The notes below the pieces were generated by a model. The model was not told the DNA's origin. It made no database searches and was given only the letters and a program-made list of their open reading frames with translations. DNA of 64,000 bases from positions 36,697 through 100,696 of the forward strand of contig NZ_PNCJ01000036.1 in assembly GCF_005887115.1 (NCBI RefSeq), given 5' to 3'. A program made the translations under genes and the position numbers. Shown one piece after another: positions 8,891-17,218 of the stretch. The DNA comes from Pseudoalteromonas rubra (GTDB lineage Bacteria > Pseudomonadota > Gammaproteobacteria > Enterobacterales > Alteromonadaceae). Position 1 is the stretch's first letter, and every line of letters starts with the position of its first letter.

Positions 8891-10221
8891 ACGTGCGCCT
8901 GCACTGGTCTTTCACGGGCCAGATCCTGTTCTGTTGCACTTTAGTGCTTGCTTGCGCACTGACGGCGCTGGCGATGGCTTTGCACCATCAAATTCCCGTG
9001 ATCATTGCCTGCTCTTCAATTCTGCTTATCTCCTTGCTGACTTTGCTCGTACTATTGAACCGTTTAACGGCCCGTCGGCAACGGCTACTGAGCACTTTAG
9101 AAGATGGCATAAAGAGTATCCAAGATGGCGACCTGTCATTGCGGATCTCGCCAACATCCGATCCCGAGTTAACCAGCCTGATTGAGCTGTACAACCAGCT
9201 TACAACCAACCTGAAGCAACAAAAACAAAAGCTCAATCAAAAAGAGATGGTACTGGATAGCATAGTTCAGGCCTCACCGATGGCGACACTGTTGCTCGAT
9301 AAACACCGCCACATTGTTTACCACAATGCTGCCGCACGCCAGTTGCTAAACAAACGAGCTGGCGCACTTACTGGCAGCACAATTGAAGCAGCCAGTGACG
9401 CTTTACCCGCGGCATTAGCCCAGGCGCTCAGCCAGGGTTACACTGGTATGTTGAGCTTCGAACAACAAGAACAGAAGCACACTTATTATCTTGGTATAGA
9501 ACAGGTTACTTTAAACTATCAGCCCCATACGCTGGTGATCTGTAAAAACGTCTCGGCAGAGCAAAATCGTGAAGAGATCATGCTGTGGAAAAATGCCATT
9601 CGTCTGATAAGCCACGAGCTAAACAATTCTTTGGCCCCCATTCAGTCACTAACCAGCTCGGCACAGACTATGCTGAATCAGCAAAAACACCTGGAGCTGC
9701 TGCCAGATATGCTGGACACTATTTCACAGCGAGCGCTTAACCTGAGCGAGTTTATCCAGCGCTATGCAGAGTATGCACGTTTACCGGCCCCCAGCTGCGC
9801 AACGCACGCTGTCGCGCCGCTTCTCGATAGATTGCAGACCTTTTACCCTTTTACACTACTGGGCACAGTTCCCGATTACAGCGGCAACTTCGATCTTGCT
9901 CAGGTAGAGCAGGTGCTGCTTAATTTGCTCAAAAATGCCCACGAATCAGGCAGTGATAAAAGCGAGATATCCGTGCAGGTGGTTCGGGATAAAAGCCGGC
10001 TTCGCTTTGCCATCGTTGACCGCGGATGTGGGATCCAGCCTGGTAACTTACATCAGGCACTGCAGCCATTTTACTCGACTAAATCTCAGGGTACTGGGCT
10101 CGGACTGAGCCTGTGTCATGACATCATCACGGCACACCAGGGCCAGTTGAGACTTCGCAACCGAGAAAAGGGTGGCCTGATGGTAGAATTCGACTTACCT
10201 TTGGGACAGAATGGACAGTAA
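8887..10221 (+). CDS. Membrane sensor histidine kinase (NtrB/NtrY-like)
   Basis: 444 residues. Two membrane helices at about 12-32 and 37-58 with only a tiny periplasmic loop, so the signal is probably sensed in the membrane or cytoplasm. A HAMP-like linker (about 60-115) and a PAS-like domain (about 115-220) follow. The phospho-acceptor His lies in RLISHELNNSLAPI (H243), then N-box LLNLLKNAHESG, G1 DRGCGIQ and G2 GTGLGLSLCHDII. Four-base overlap with the response regulator gene. It probably responds to envelope stress or the transporter's substrate and sets the regulator's phosphorylation (inference). Confidence 0.94.
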   Translation: MNVRLHWSFTGQILFCCTLVLACALTALAMALHHQIPVIIACSSILLISLLTLLVLLNRLTARRQRLLSTLEDGIKSIQDGDLSLRISPTSDPELTSLIELYNQLTTNLKQQKQKLNQKEMVLDSIVQASPMATLLLDKHRHIVYHNAAARQLLNKRAGALTGSTIEAASDALPAALAQALSQGYTGMLSFEQQEQKHTYYLGIEQVTLNYQPHTLVICKNVSAEQNREEIMLWKNAIRLISHELNNSLAPIQSLTSSAQTMLNQQKHLELLPDMLDTISQRALNLSEFIQRYAEYARLPAPSCATHAVAPLLDRLQTFYPFTLLGTVPDYSGNFDLAQVEQVLLNLLKNAHESGSDKSEISVQVVRDKSRLRFAIVDRGCGIQPGNLHQALQPFYSTKSQGTGLGLSLCHDIITAHQGQLRLRNREKGGLMVEFDLPLGQNGQ

Positions 10222-10243
10222 CCTACAATCACAAGGATCGACT

Positions 10244-11341
10244 GTGCACTCACCTTTGCTTTGGGCCCTGCTATCTGGCACCCTAGTTTTCACGGGCTGT
10301 AAAACGCTTCCACAGCCACCCGAAAAACACCGGGAGACACATCTGCCCTGCTGGATTCAGTCGCCAAAACAAACCGAACAACTTGGCTTCATTGGTACAG
10401 CGGCCCCGTTTAGCGCCATTCCAAATGGGTCTGAGTTGGCCAGTAGGACCCGCGCCCTCAAAAAACTAGCGGCCTACTATGCTATTCAGTTACAACGCAG
10501 CGATCTACAAGGTGTGACACCGGATGAGCCCACTCAGGAGTTATCCTCCGGTCATACCGTCTATTACTCTGCGCCCTTTAATACCCAGGATACCCAATAC
10601 AGCTATGTCAGCTTCACGCCACTTAAAGAAAGTCCCAGCTGTCCTCTACGTCACTGTGACTTTTCGCTGTGCCAGCCTGCCTGGCTATGTGAAAATGAAC
10701 AGCGCAACCAGGTGCTGGGGGTGAGTTACTACACGGTATCACCCCATCAGCAGATTTCAGTCAGTGAGCGCAACGCCAAAGCAGTAGCAAGCTTTTTGCT
10801 GCAGGCCCGGGTGAATGCAACGGAATATCTGCAAGAGCGCGCAATCAATCGCGACGGCACTGTGCAACACGAGGTAAGCTTTAACCGCAACGGTGAAGTA
10901 ACGGCACAAGGTATGCCTACACGTCTGGCACTGCACCAAAGCTGTCAGTATGGCTCCACGTTCATTGGTCTGTATAAGCCTGATGTGCTTGAGGCTGTGA
11001 GTACACCGACAATAAGCGCCATGGCCGACATAAAACGCAGTGGACACTTGGTGTTAGGCGCGTTTGGTGAAGATGGCACTATGACCTCAGATAATCTGCT
11101 CAGCACCGCCATCAAGCTTGCGATTCAGGATGCCCTGACAGAGATTGCCAAAAACAAAGGGATCACCGTAGATGCTCAGGTAGAAGTAAAACACCACCAA
11201 GGGCAATATCTGCTCACCAGCAGCGAATTTACCATTAATGAAAGTGTCAGCGGTGAGTTAGTAGACCTGAGAATTCAATATAAAAATGATATACCGGTGA
11301 TTTACGTGTGGTTACTGGAAACGACTGGAAAAAGAATTTAA
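10244..11341 (+). CDS. LPP20-like lipoprotein, last gene of the export operon
   Basis: The frame opens with ATG at 10211, inside the kinase gene, but GTG at 10244 has AAGGA six bases upstream and gives a sensible lipoprotein signal (hydrophobic stretch, lipobox VFTGC, Cys near residue 19). The mature part begins with a Cys-containing segment and CWIQSP...LGFIGTA, which resembles the LPP20 family, and has several further cysteines (about residues 135-160: CPLRHCDFSLC, CENE). 365 residues. Gene position suggests a role at the periplasmic or outer-membrane face of the ABC system. Function is otherwise unknown. Confidence 0.75.
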   Translation: MHSPLLWALLSGTLVFTGCKTLPQPPEKHRETHLPCWIQSPKQTEQLGFIGTAAPFSAIPNGSELASRTRALKKLAAYYAIQLQRSDLQGVTPDEPTQELSSGHTVYYSAPFNTQDTQYSYVSFTPLKESPSCPLRHCDFSLCQPAWLCENEQRNQVLGVSYYTVSPHQQISVSERNAKAVASFLLQARVNATEYLQERAINRDGTVQHEVSFNRNGEVTAQGMPTRLALHQSCQYGSTFIGLYKPDVLEAVSTPTISAMADIKRSGHLVLGAFGEDGTMTSDNLLSTAIKLAIQDALTEIAKNKGITVDAQVEVKHHQGQYLLTSSEFTINESVSGELVDLRIQYKNDIPVIYVWLLETTGKRI

Positions 11342-11366
11342 AAAATGAGGTAACTTAGGAAGGAAA

Positions 11367-11440
11367 TGGAGGCGGAACCCGGAGTCGAACCGAGGTAGAC
11401 GGATTTGCAATCCGCTGCATGGCCACTCTGCCATTCCGCC
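11367..11440 (-). tRNA. tRNA-Cys (GCA), distal copy
   Basis: 74 nt cloverleaf with a GGCGGAA/TTCCGCC acceptor, anticodon GCA in the ATTGCAAAT loop, T-arm GGTTCGACTCC and encoded CCA. Last gene of the array; identical to the copy at 12180-12253. Confidence 0.97.
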
Positions 11441-11473
11441 ACATTGTGTTGATACTTAATGTATCAGAAAGAT

Positions 11474-11549
11474 TGGAGCGAGTAACGAGGTTCGAACTCG
11501 TGACCTCAACCTTGGCAAGGTTGCGCTCTACCAGCTGAGCTATACTCGC
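11474..11549 (-). tRNA. tRNA-Gly (GCC), third in the array
   Basis: 76 nt; acceptor GCGAGTA/TACTCGC, anticodon GCC in CTTGCCAAG, T-arm GAGTTCGAACCTC, encoded CCA. Identical to the other two Gly copies. Its 5' flank (GTTAAAAAGCATATGGAAC) is repeated ahead of the relic at 11589-11631, showing a local duplication. Confidence 0.97.
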
Positions 11550-11588
11550 GTTCCATATGCTTTTTAACTTAGTGGTTAAATATAAGAT

Positions 11589-11631
11589 GCAAGGTTGCGT
11601 CTTTCCATTCATCCAGCTGAGCTAAACTCGC
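11589..11631 (-). pseudogene. tRNA-Gly relic (5' half only), copy A
   Basis: On the minus strand the sequence starts as a tRNA-Gly (GCGAGTTTAGCTCAGCTGG), then has an inserted ATGAATGGAAAGA, then CGCAACCTTGC, and stops matching at the anticodon. There is no T-arm or 3' acceptor strand. It shares its 5' flank with the intact gene at 11474-11549 and its inserted segment with relic B. Confidence 0.75.
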
Positions 11632-11735
11632 GTTCCATATGCTTTTTAACAATAACAGATGTTAACCAGCATTTTATATTCGCTACTCTAACTTAATCTT
11701 GCTGTCATATCAAGCGATTAAGCTGTGAGTAACAA

Positions 11736-11822
11736 TGGTGCCCGGGGCCGGACTTGAACCGGCACGCTGTTACCAGCGAGGGATTTTAAATCCCTTGTGT
11801 CTACCAATTCCACCACCCGGGC
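11736..11822 (-). tRNA. tRNA-Leu (TAA), distal copy
   Basis: 87 nt class II tRNA with acceptor GCCCGGG/CCCGGGC, anticodon TAA in the TTTAAAA loop, a long variable arm (CGCTGGTAACAGCG), T-arm CCGGTTCAAGTCCGG and encoded CCA. Matches the copy at 12056-12142. Confidence 0.97.
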
Positions 11823-11854
11823 ATCGGGTTTGCTAAAGCACCAATTGTTTAAAT

Positions 11855-11930
11855 TGGAGCGAGTAACGAGGTTCGAACTCGTGACCTCAACCTTGGCAAG
11901 GTTGCGCTCTACCAGCTGAGCTATACTCGC
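11855..11930 (-). tRNA. tRNA-Gly (GCC), second in the array
   Basis: 76 nt, identical to the other two Gly genes in this array; anticodon GCC and encoded CCA. Flanked by relic B upstream and a tRNA-Leu downstream. Confidence 0.97.
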
Positions 11931-11969
11931 GTTCCAGGAACTTTCTAACTTTTAGATAAAATGTAAGAA

Positions 11970-12012
11970 GCAAGGTTGCGTCTTTACATTCATCCAGCTT
12001 AGCTATACTTGC
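11970..12012 (-). pseudogene. tRNA-Gly relic (5' half only), copy B
   Basis: Minus strand GCAAGTATAGCTAAGCTGG, inserted ATGAATGTAAAGA, then CGCAACCTTGC, with no 3' half. The insertion and following bases (TCTTACATTT) match relic A with a few changes, and AATGTAA can pair with TTACATT around it. It is a degenerate duplicate, not a working tRNA. Confidence 0.75.
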
Positions 12013-12055
12013 GTTCCATAAGCAATTTAACCATTAAGTTAATTACTCTAAACAA

Positions 12056-12142
12056 TGGTGCCCGGGGCCGGACTTGAACCGGCACGCTGTTACCAGCGAG
12101 GGATTTTAAATCCCTTGTGTCTACCAATTCCACCACCCGGGC
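12056..12142 (-). tRNA. tRNA-Leu (TAA), proximal copy
   Basis: 87 nt class II tRNA, anticodon TAA, long variable arm, encoded CCA. In E. coli the leuZ gene occupies the equivalent place after glyW and cysT downstream of pgsA. Confidence 0.97.
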
Positions 12143-12179
12143 ATCGGGCTGCTTTCGCATGTGGAGTTTGTTGAGAAAA

Positions 12180-12253
12180 TGGAGGCGGAACCCGGAGTCG
12201 AACCGAGGTAGACGGATTTGCAATCCGCTGCATGGCCACTCTGCCATTCCGCC
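12180..12253 (-). tRNA. tRNA-Cys (GCA), proximal copy
   Basis: 74 nt, anticodon GCA, encoded CCA; second gene of the array, in the position of E. coli cysT. Confidence 0.97.
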
Positions 12254-12286
12254 ACACTACTCTGACTAAGTCAGATAAAGAGAAAT

Positions 12287-12362
12287 TGGAGCGAGTAACG
12301 AGGTTCGAACTCGTGACCTCAACCTTGGCAAGGTTGCGCTCTACCAGCTGAGCTATACTCGC
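12287..12362 (-). tRNA. tRNA-Gly (GCC), first gene of the array
   Basis: 76 nt, anticodon GCC, encoded CCA. First gene of the leftward array, in the position of E. coli glyW downstream of pgsA; about 110 nt after the predicted transcription start. Confidence 0.97.
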
Positions 12363-12477
12363 GTTACTAGAAGTTTAAAATTTCAGTTTTAAACCCTAGT
12401 TAAATTCAAAACTTTCAAGATATTGAAGCGTTTTGAACTTCTCTTTTTGTTAGGCTGTTGCCTCTCAACACGGACGC

Positions 12478-12505
12478 ATTCTACAGAAGTTCCGGGAGGC
12501 GTCAA
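12478..12505 (-). promoter_or_regulatory. Promoter of the tRNA array, stringent type
   Basis: On the minus strand TTGACG (12505-12500), a 16-bp spacer and TAGAAT (12483-12478) form a strong sigma-70 promoter. It is followed by the GC-rich discriminator GCGTCC, a hallmark of stable-RNA promoters under stringent control. It lies after the pgsA stop codon, so the array need not depend on pgsA transcription. Confidence 0.7.
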
Positions 12506-12576
12506 CATAAAAAATGAAGCTTTTTAATCGTTTGCTTATTTTTTATCTAAAACGCTGTGTATTCAGCCAAAGAATA

Positions 12577-13122
12577 CTAAGATTTAATCAATTCAGTACG
12601 GGCAGCATAGAAATACTGCACCATAGAGACCACAGTCAGTAAAGTCGCAATGGCTAACAAGACATAACTTAGCGTTACCATCCAGGGTTCAAACTGCCAG
12701 ATCAAACCAATGATGGCCAGCATTTGTGCAGCAGTTTTAAACTTACCCATCCAGGAGACCGCAACATGACCGCGCTTGCCCTGCTCTGCCATCCACTCTC
12801 TGAGTGCTGAGATGACGATTTCACGACTGATAATGACAATAGTAGCAACAGTCATAAAGGTATTTTGATAATGAGTCGCCAGTACCACAAGTGCCACACT
12901 GACCATCACTTTGTCAGCCACGGGATCCAGAAATGCACCAAAGGGGGTTGACTGTTCCAGCTTGCGTGCCAGATAGCCATCAAGAATGTCAGTCACAGAT
13001 GCCAGCCAGAAAATAAAAGCAGCAGCAAAAAATGCCCATGAGTAAGGCAAATAAAAGATCACTGCGAAAACAGGAATAAGTAACAACCTAAATGTTGTGA
13101 GCGTGTTTGGAATGTTCCACAT
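12577..13122 (-). CDS. pgsA: CDP-diacylglycerol--glycerol-3-phosphate 3-phosphatidyltransferase
   Basis: Makes phosphatidylglycerol-phosphate, the committed step to phosphatidylglycerol and cardiolipin, in the inner membrane. The CDP-alcohol phosphotransferase motif is complete (DGYLAR, eight residues, then GAFLDPVADK). Hydrophobic helices span most of the protein. ATG at 13122 (MWNIPNTLTTFRLLL) gives 181 residues, the normal PgsA length; a longer frame reaches 13179 but would overlap uvrC and add 19 untypical residues. The order uvrY-uvrC-pgsA-tRNA(Gly,Cys,Leu) is as in E. coli. Confidence 0.95.
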   Translation of the reverse strand: MWNIPNTLTTFRLLLIPVFAVIFYLPYSWAFFAAAFIFWLASVTDILDGYLARKLEQSTPFGAFLDPVADKVMVSVALVVLATHYQNTFMTVATIVIISREIVISALREWMAEQGKRGHVAVSWMGKFKTAAQMLAIIGLIWQFEPWMVTLSYVLLAIATLLTVVSMVQYFYAARTELIKS

Positions 13123-13165
13123 AACTACTAAGAGAGACTCTTTTTTACTATGTTCGCATGAACGC

Positions 13166-14989
13166 TTAAGCTTTGTCATGCAAATGGTTAAATATCTTTT
13201 CAGCCAGCTGAGGGCTGATCCCGGGCACTTGTTTTAGTTGTTGTATATTGGCGGCTTTTACGCCCTGCATTCCTCCAAGGTATTTAAGCAGTGCCTGGCG
13301 TCGTTTCAGGCCAACGCCTTCAATTTCTTCCAGAACGGATTGCGTGCGTTGTTTTTGACGCTTACTTCTGTGTCCCGCTATCGCAAAACGGTGAGATTCA
13401 TCGCGAATATGCTGGATCAAATGCAGAGCAGGCGAATCGCTTTCCAGGTTAATGGTTTTACGCCCACCATCGATCAGTAAAGTTTCTAAGCCTGGCTTAC
13501 GGCTGGTACCTTTCGCCACACCAATCAACATAGGTAGCTTATCCAGCATCCAGGATTCAAAGAATGACTCTGCTCGTGATAATTGGCCCTTGCCGCCATC
13601 AATAAAGATAATGTCTGGCACCTTATCCGGGTCCGTGACCTTGCCATATCGTTTATTTAGTGCAAATGCCATAGCCGCATAATCATCGCCGGGCGTAATT
13701 CCCGTAACATTATAACGGCGATATTCGCGATTGTTAGGCCCCTGCCCATCAAACACCACGCATGATGCCACGGTGTTTTCGCCCATGGTATGACTGATAT
13801 CAAAACACTCCATACGATTGATATCCGACACACCCAACGCCGCCTTTAATTTGGCATACCGTTTATCAATAGAATCCTGCGCATTTTGCTTCACCATAAT
13901 GCTGTTTAGAGCATTCTTATTAGCGAGCTCCAGGTACTGCGCACGCTCTGCACGCACGTTCACCCTAAGCTGGACCTTACGCTCTGCAACCTGTGTAAGG
14001 GCTGCGCCCAGGTCGTCCAGCTCCGCAATGTCAAATGGCAATACAATATCTTTCGCTATCCGACCATGACTGCCAGTCGACACATAATACTGGCCGACAA
14101 AACTGGTCAGGATCTCTTCGTGGCCCGAATCTTTCGGTATTTTAGGGAAAAACGTTTTTGATCCCAGCACTTTATGCTCTCGGATCATGAGCATATGAAT
14201 AGCACACAAACCATTGCGTTGTGCAAAGCCAATTACATCCATTTCCGCAAAGTTACCCGCAACAGATTGCTGCTCTTGCATCTGACGTAACAAGGCAATT
14301 TGATCTCGGTATTTAGCCGCAGCCTCAAAATTGAGCGCCATGCTGGCCTGCTCCATCTTATCCACCAAAGTGGCAATAACCTGATGTGATTTGCCGCTCA
14401 GAAACTGACGTACCATATCAACTTGCTCAGCGTAGTCTTGATCACTGACTTTCGCCACACACGGCGCGGAGCAGCGTCTCAGTTGATATTGTAAACAAGG
14501 TCGGCTTCGCGCTCGATAATAGGCATCCTCACACTGTCTGACAGGGAAAATTTTCTGCATCAAGCGTAAGCTTTCAGACACGGCAGCGCTGCTAGGGAAA
14601 GGACCAAAATACTCGCCTTTCTTCTTTCTGGAACCACGATGAAACGCCAATCGAGGGTGGCGGTGATCGGTCAATAAGATGTAAGGGTAAGACTTATCGT
14701 CACGCAGCAGGATATTGTACCTGGGTTGGTACTTTTTGATCAGATTGTTCTCAAGCAGCAAGGCCTCGGTCTCAGTATTCGTCAGCGTCACTTCAATATG
14801 ACGAATATTGCTCACCAATACCCGAGTTTTAGCATCTGGTACATTGCTGCGAAAGTAGCTACTGACCCGCTTTTTAAGGTTTTTTGCCTTACCGACATAG
14901 ATAACCTGATGATCTTCGTCATACATACGATAAACACCAGGTTCTGTGGTCAGCGTTTTTAGAAACGCCTGACTGTCAAACACTGCCAT
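13166..14989 (-). CDS. uvrC: UvrABC system protein C (excinuclease subunit)
   Basis: 607 residues, full length. Makes both incisions in nucleotide excision repair. N-terminal GIY-YIG nuclease (GVYRMYDEDHQVIYVGKAKNLKKR, residues 18-41), a Cys-rich stretch around 150-176, UVR motif for UvrB contact (about 205-240), RNase H-like nuclease domain with DISH (about 395) and DGGKGQ, and C-terminal helix-hairpin-helix repeats (EEIEGVGLKRRQALLKYLGG, about 550-600). Between uvrY and pgsA, as in enterobacteria. Confidence 0.98.
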   Translation of the reverse strand: MAVFDSQAFLKTLTTEPGVYRMYDEDHQVIYVGKAKNLKKRVSSYFRSNVPDAKTRVLVSNIRHIEVTLTNTETEALLLENNLIKKYQPRYNILLRDDKSYPYILLTDHRHPRLAFHRGSRKKKGEYFGPFPSSAAVSESLRLMQKIFPVRQCEDAYYRARSRPCLQYQLRRCSAPCVAKVSDQDYAEQVDMVRQFLSGKSHQVIATLVDKMEQASMALNFEAAAKYRDQIALLRQMQEQQSVAGNFAEMDVIGFAQRNGLCAIHMLMIREHKVLGSKTFFPKIPKDSGHEEILTSFVGQYYVSTGSHGRIAKDIVLPFDIAELDDLGAALTQVAERKVQLRVNVRAERAQYLELANKNALNSIMVKQNAQDSIDKRYAKLKAALGVSDINRMECFDISHTMGENTVASCVVFDGQGPNNREYRRYNVTGITPGDDYAAMAFALNKRYGKVTDPDKVPDIIFIDGGKGQLSRAESFFESWMLDKLPMLIGVAKGTSRKPGLETLLIDGGRKTINLESDSPALHLIQHIRDESHRFAIAGHRSKRQKQRTQSVLEEIEGVGLKRRQALLKYLGGMQGVKAANIQQLKQVPGISPQLAEKIFNHLHDKA

Positions 14990-15026
14990 GGTCGAAAACT
15001 GCTTCTAATTTAGAACAACACACTTA

Positions 15027-15677
15027 CTAGTGAGAGCTGTCGATGTCGATCATTTTGTGGCGAATCGCCAGATGGGTTAGTTCAACATCACCACTGACGT
15101 GCAACTTTTCAAACATGCGGTAGCGGTAACTGTTTACCGTTTTAGAGCTCAGATTGAGCCGGTCTGCAATGTCCTGCGCTTTTTCACCTTTGGTGATCAT
15201 CAGCATGATTTGCAACTCACGATCCGACAATGATTGGAACGGGTTTTCATCCACTTTGCCGCTAAACTGAGCCAGTGCTATCTGTTGTGCTATTTCAGGG
15301 GCAATATAACGCTGTCCGGCATTTACGGCTCGGATAGCATTGATCATCTCATCAGGCCCAGCACTTTTAGTTAAGTACCCGTGTGCCCCGATCTGCATCA
15401 CTTTGCTCGGAAACGGATCTTCGCAGTGCACAGTCAAAACAATGACTTTTACATCCGGACAGTATCGACAAATTTTCTTAGTCGCTTCCAGACCGCCAAT
15501 ACCTGGCATATTCATATCCATTAACACGATATCGGGTTCACTCTGACGACAGTAGCTTACTGCCTCTTCACCCGTTTTAGCCTCTCCGACCACTTTAAAC
15601 CCGCGCACATCATCCAGAATGCGTTTTATACCGGTTCTGACAAGTTCATGATCATCAACTAAAAGTACGTTAATCAA
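15027..15677 (-). CDS. uvrY: Response regulator UvrY/GacA/VarA
   Basis: 216-residue NarL/FixJ-family regulator: receiver with D54 in IVLMDMNMPGIGG, Lys in LTKSAG, and a C-terminal LuxR-type helix-turn-helix (LSDRELQIMLMITKGEKAQDIADRLNLSSKTVNSYRYRM). Position directly upstream of uvrC identifies it as the UvrY/GacA partner of the BarA/GacS kinase, which in gammaproteobacteria controls the small RNAs that sequester CsrA. No kinase is encoded here, as usual for this unlinked pair. A striking inverted repeat lies 65 bp before its start. Confidence 0.95.
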   Translation of the reverse strand: MINVLLVDDHELVRTGIKRILDDVRGFKVVGEAKTGEEAVSYCRQSEPDIVLMDMNMPGIGGLEATKKICRYCPDVKVIVLTVHCEDPFPSKVMQIGAHGYLTKSAGPDEMINAIRAVNAGQRYIAPEIAQQIALAQFSGKVDENPFQSLSDRELQIMLMITKGEKAQDIADRLNLSSKTVNSYRYRMFEKLHVSGDVELTHLAIRHKMIDIDSSH

Positions 15678-15741
15678 CGGGTAACCCTCACACTAGCCTT
15701 GGTAATGGCAATAACTGCCAAATGTCATTTATTTAATCGTC

Positions 15742-15788
15742 TGATTATGCTTTGCAAGAGTAACACAGAAAATTGCAAAGCATAATCA
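15742..15788. repeat. Perfect 16-bp inverted repeat upstream of uvrY
   Basis: TGATTATGCTTTGCAA (15742-15757) and its exact complement TTGCAAAGCATAATCA (15773-15788) are separated by 15 nt. It sits between the symporter stop (15838) and uvrY start (15677), both leftward. No T-run follows on the minus strand, so it is either an unusual terminator, an mRNA processing site or a regulator-binding site. Confidence 0.8.
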
Positions 15789-15837
15789 ATTCGAGTTTCC
15801 ATTTCAGGTAAAAACAGTCTTTAGTATTAGAGTTAGA

Positions 15838-17004
15838 CTATGATTTACCATGCAATTTCAGATCCTGCTCAGAGAAACGGTCTACCCATAACGCAATCAC
15901 ACCGTCGCCTGTTACATTACAGGCCGTTCCGAAGCTATCTTGTGCCAGATAGAGCGCGATCATTAGGGCCACAGCACTTTCATCAAAACCCAGCATAGTG
16001 CTCAGTAAACCCAAAGCAGACATGACCGCGCCGCCAGGTGCACCGGGTGCTGCAATCATGACAATACCCAGCATAAAGATAAACGGCAGCATTTGTGTCA
16101 ACGAGGGCAGTGTCATTTCAGGGGACAGCAACATCACGGCCATAGTACAGGTAACAATCGTGATTGTTGACCCTGACAGATGAATGGTCGCACATAAAGG
16201 TACAGTGAAGTTTGCAACTTCCTCTTTTACTTTATTAGATTTGCTGGCACGCAGAGAAACAGGAATGGTTGCCGCACTGGACATAGTTCCAATTGCGGTA
16301 AAATAAGCTGGCAACATATTTTTAATGAGTTCTACAGGGTTGCGTTTTAGCAATACACCAGAAGTAATGTACAAAAATGCCAGCCACAGCCAGTGCATGG
16401 CAACAGCCGCCAGTAATACCACACCAAACGTGCTCAGCGTATCTGCCACTGTACCCGCAACAGCCATTTCAGCAAACACACCTGCAATATAGAAAGGCAG
16501 CGCAGGAATGATCACTTTAGCCAGCAGCGCATCAATGACATCACGACCCTGATCAACCACTTGCTTGAGCTGAGTCAGATGAAGCTGGCTAATCCCAATT
16601 CCGAATACAAAGGCCGTTGCCAATGCCGTCATAACGCCCATCAGCGGTGGGACTTGAAGCTTAATTAGGCTTTCTACCTCAGTGGCCTCAGCAGCCTGAT
16701 AAGCAACACTGCCTTCAAACAGGGGCACAGCCAAACTGACTAAGAGTACAGCCAAAGTTCCCGCAATGACCGTCGAGCCGTATGCGAAACCAACTGTTTT
16801 GCCTAACAAATGGCCGGATGCCTTTGGCAACCCTGCGATCCCTGATGCGATATAAAACAGAATAATAAGCGGAATAGTAAAAGAAATCAGTTGTCCGATA
16901 ATCACCTTAACGGTGTAGAGCAATTCGACCAGGAACATTGGCAGATAGAACCCCGCCAGTACACCGGCGAAAATACCAGCGACAAGTTTTAAAATAAGAG
17001 ACAT
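15838..17004 (-). CDS. Dicarboxylate/amino acid:cation symporter (DAACS family)
   Basis: 388 residues from ATG 17004 (MSLILKLVAGIFAGVLAGFY); the frame reaches 17055 but the extra 17 residues are not membrane-like. Inner-membrane Na+ or H+-coupled carrier of the GltP/SstT/DctA fold: eight or so helices, a Ser-rich re-entrant loop (IGTMSSAATIPVSLRAS, about residues 245-262) and a late substrate/Na+ region with GAPGGAVMSALGLL and QDSFGTACNVTGDGVIAL near 350-375. Substrate (glutamate, aspartate, serine or C4-dicarboxylate) is not decidable. Transcribed toward uvrY, from which it is separated by the inverted repeat. Confidence 0.92.
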   Translation of the reverse strand: MSLILKLVAGIFAGVLAGFYLPMFLVELLYTVKVIIGQLISFTIPLIILFYIASGIAGLPKASGHLLGKTVGFAYGSTVIAGTLAVLLVSLAVPLFEGSVAYQAAEATEVESLIKLQVPPLMGVMTALATAFVFGIGISQLHLTQLKQVVDQGRDVIDALLAKVIIPALPFYIAGVFAEMAVAGTVADTLSTFGVVLLAAVAMHWLWLAFLYITSGVLLKRNPVELIKNMLPAYFTAIGTMSSAATIPVSLRASKSNKVKEEVANFTVPLCATIHLSGSTITIVTCTMAVMLLSPEMTLPSLTQMLPFIFMLGIVMIAAPGAPGGAVMSALGLLSTMLGFDESAVALMIALYLAQDSFGTACNVTGDGVIALWVDRFSEQDLKLHGKS

Positions 17005-17218
17005 ACAACACGCCTGAGTAAAAAACAGATGCGCCTTTTTACCACGGAATGACAATGCAGGTACATAGTTCTGCGATATGACTTGACTAACTGTTCACAA
17101 AATATAAATAAAATACCACTTAACTTGGCCACCTTGCCGTTAAACGCTAAACAATTGTTCACACTCCATCTCTGGTATTTAATGCGCCATCAAAGTTGTG
17201 CTATCAAACCCGATAATA

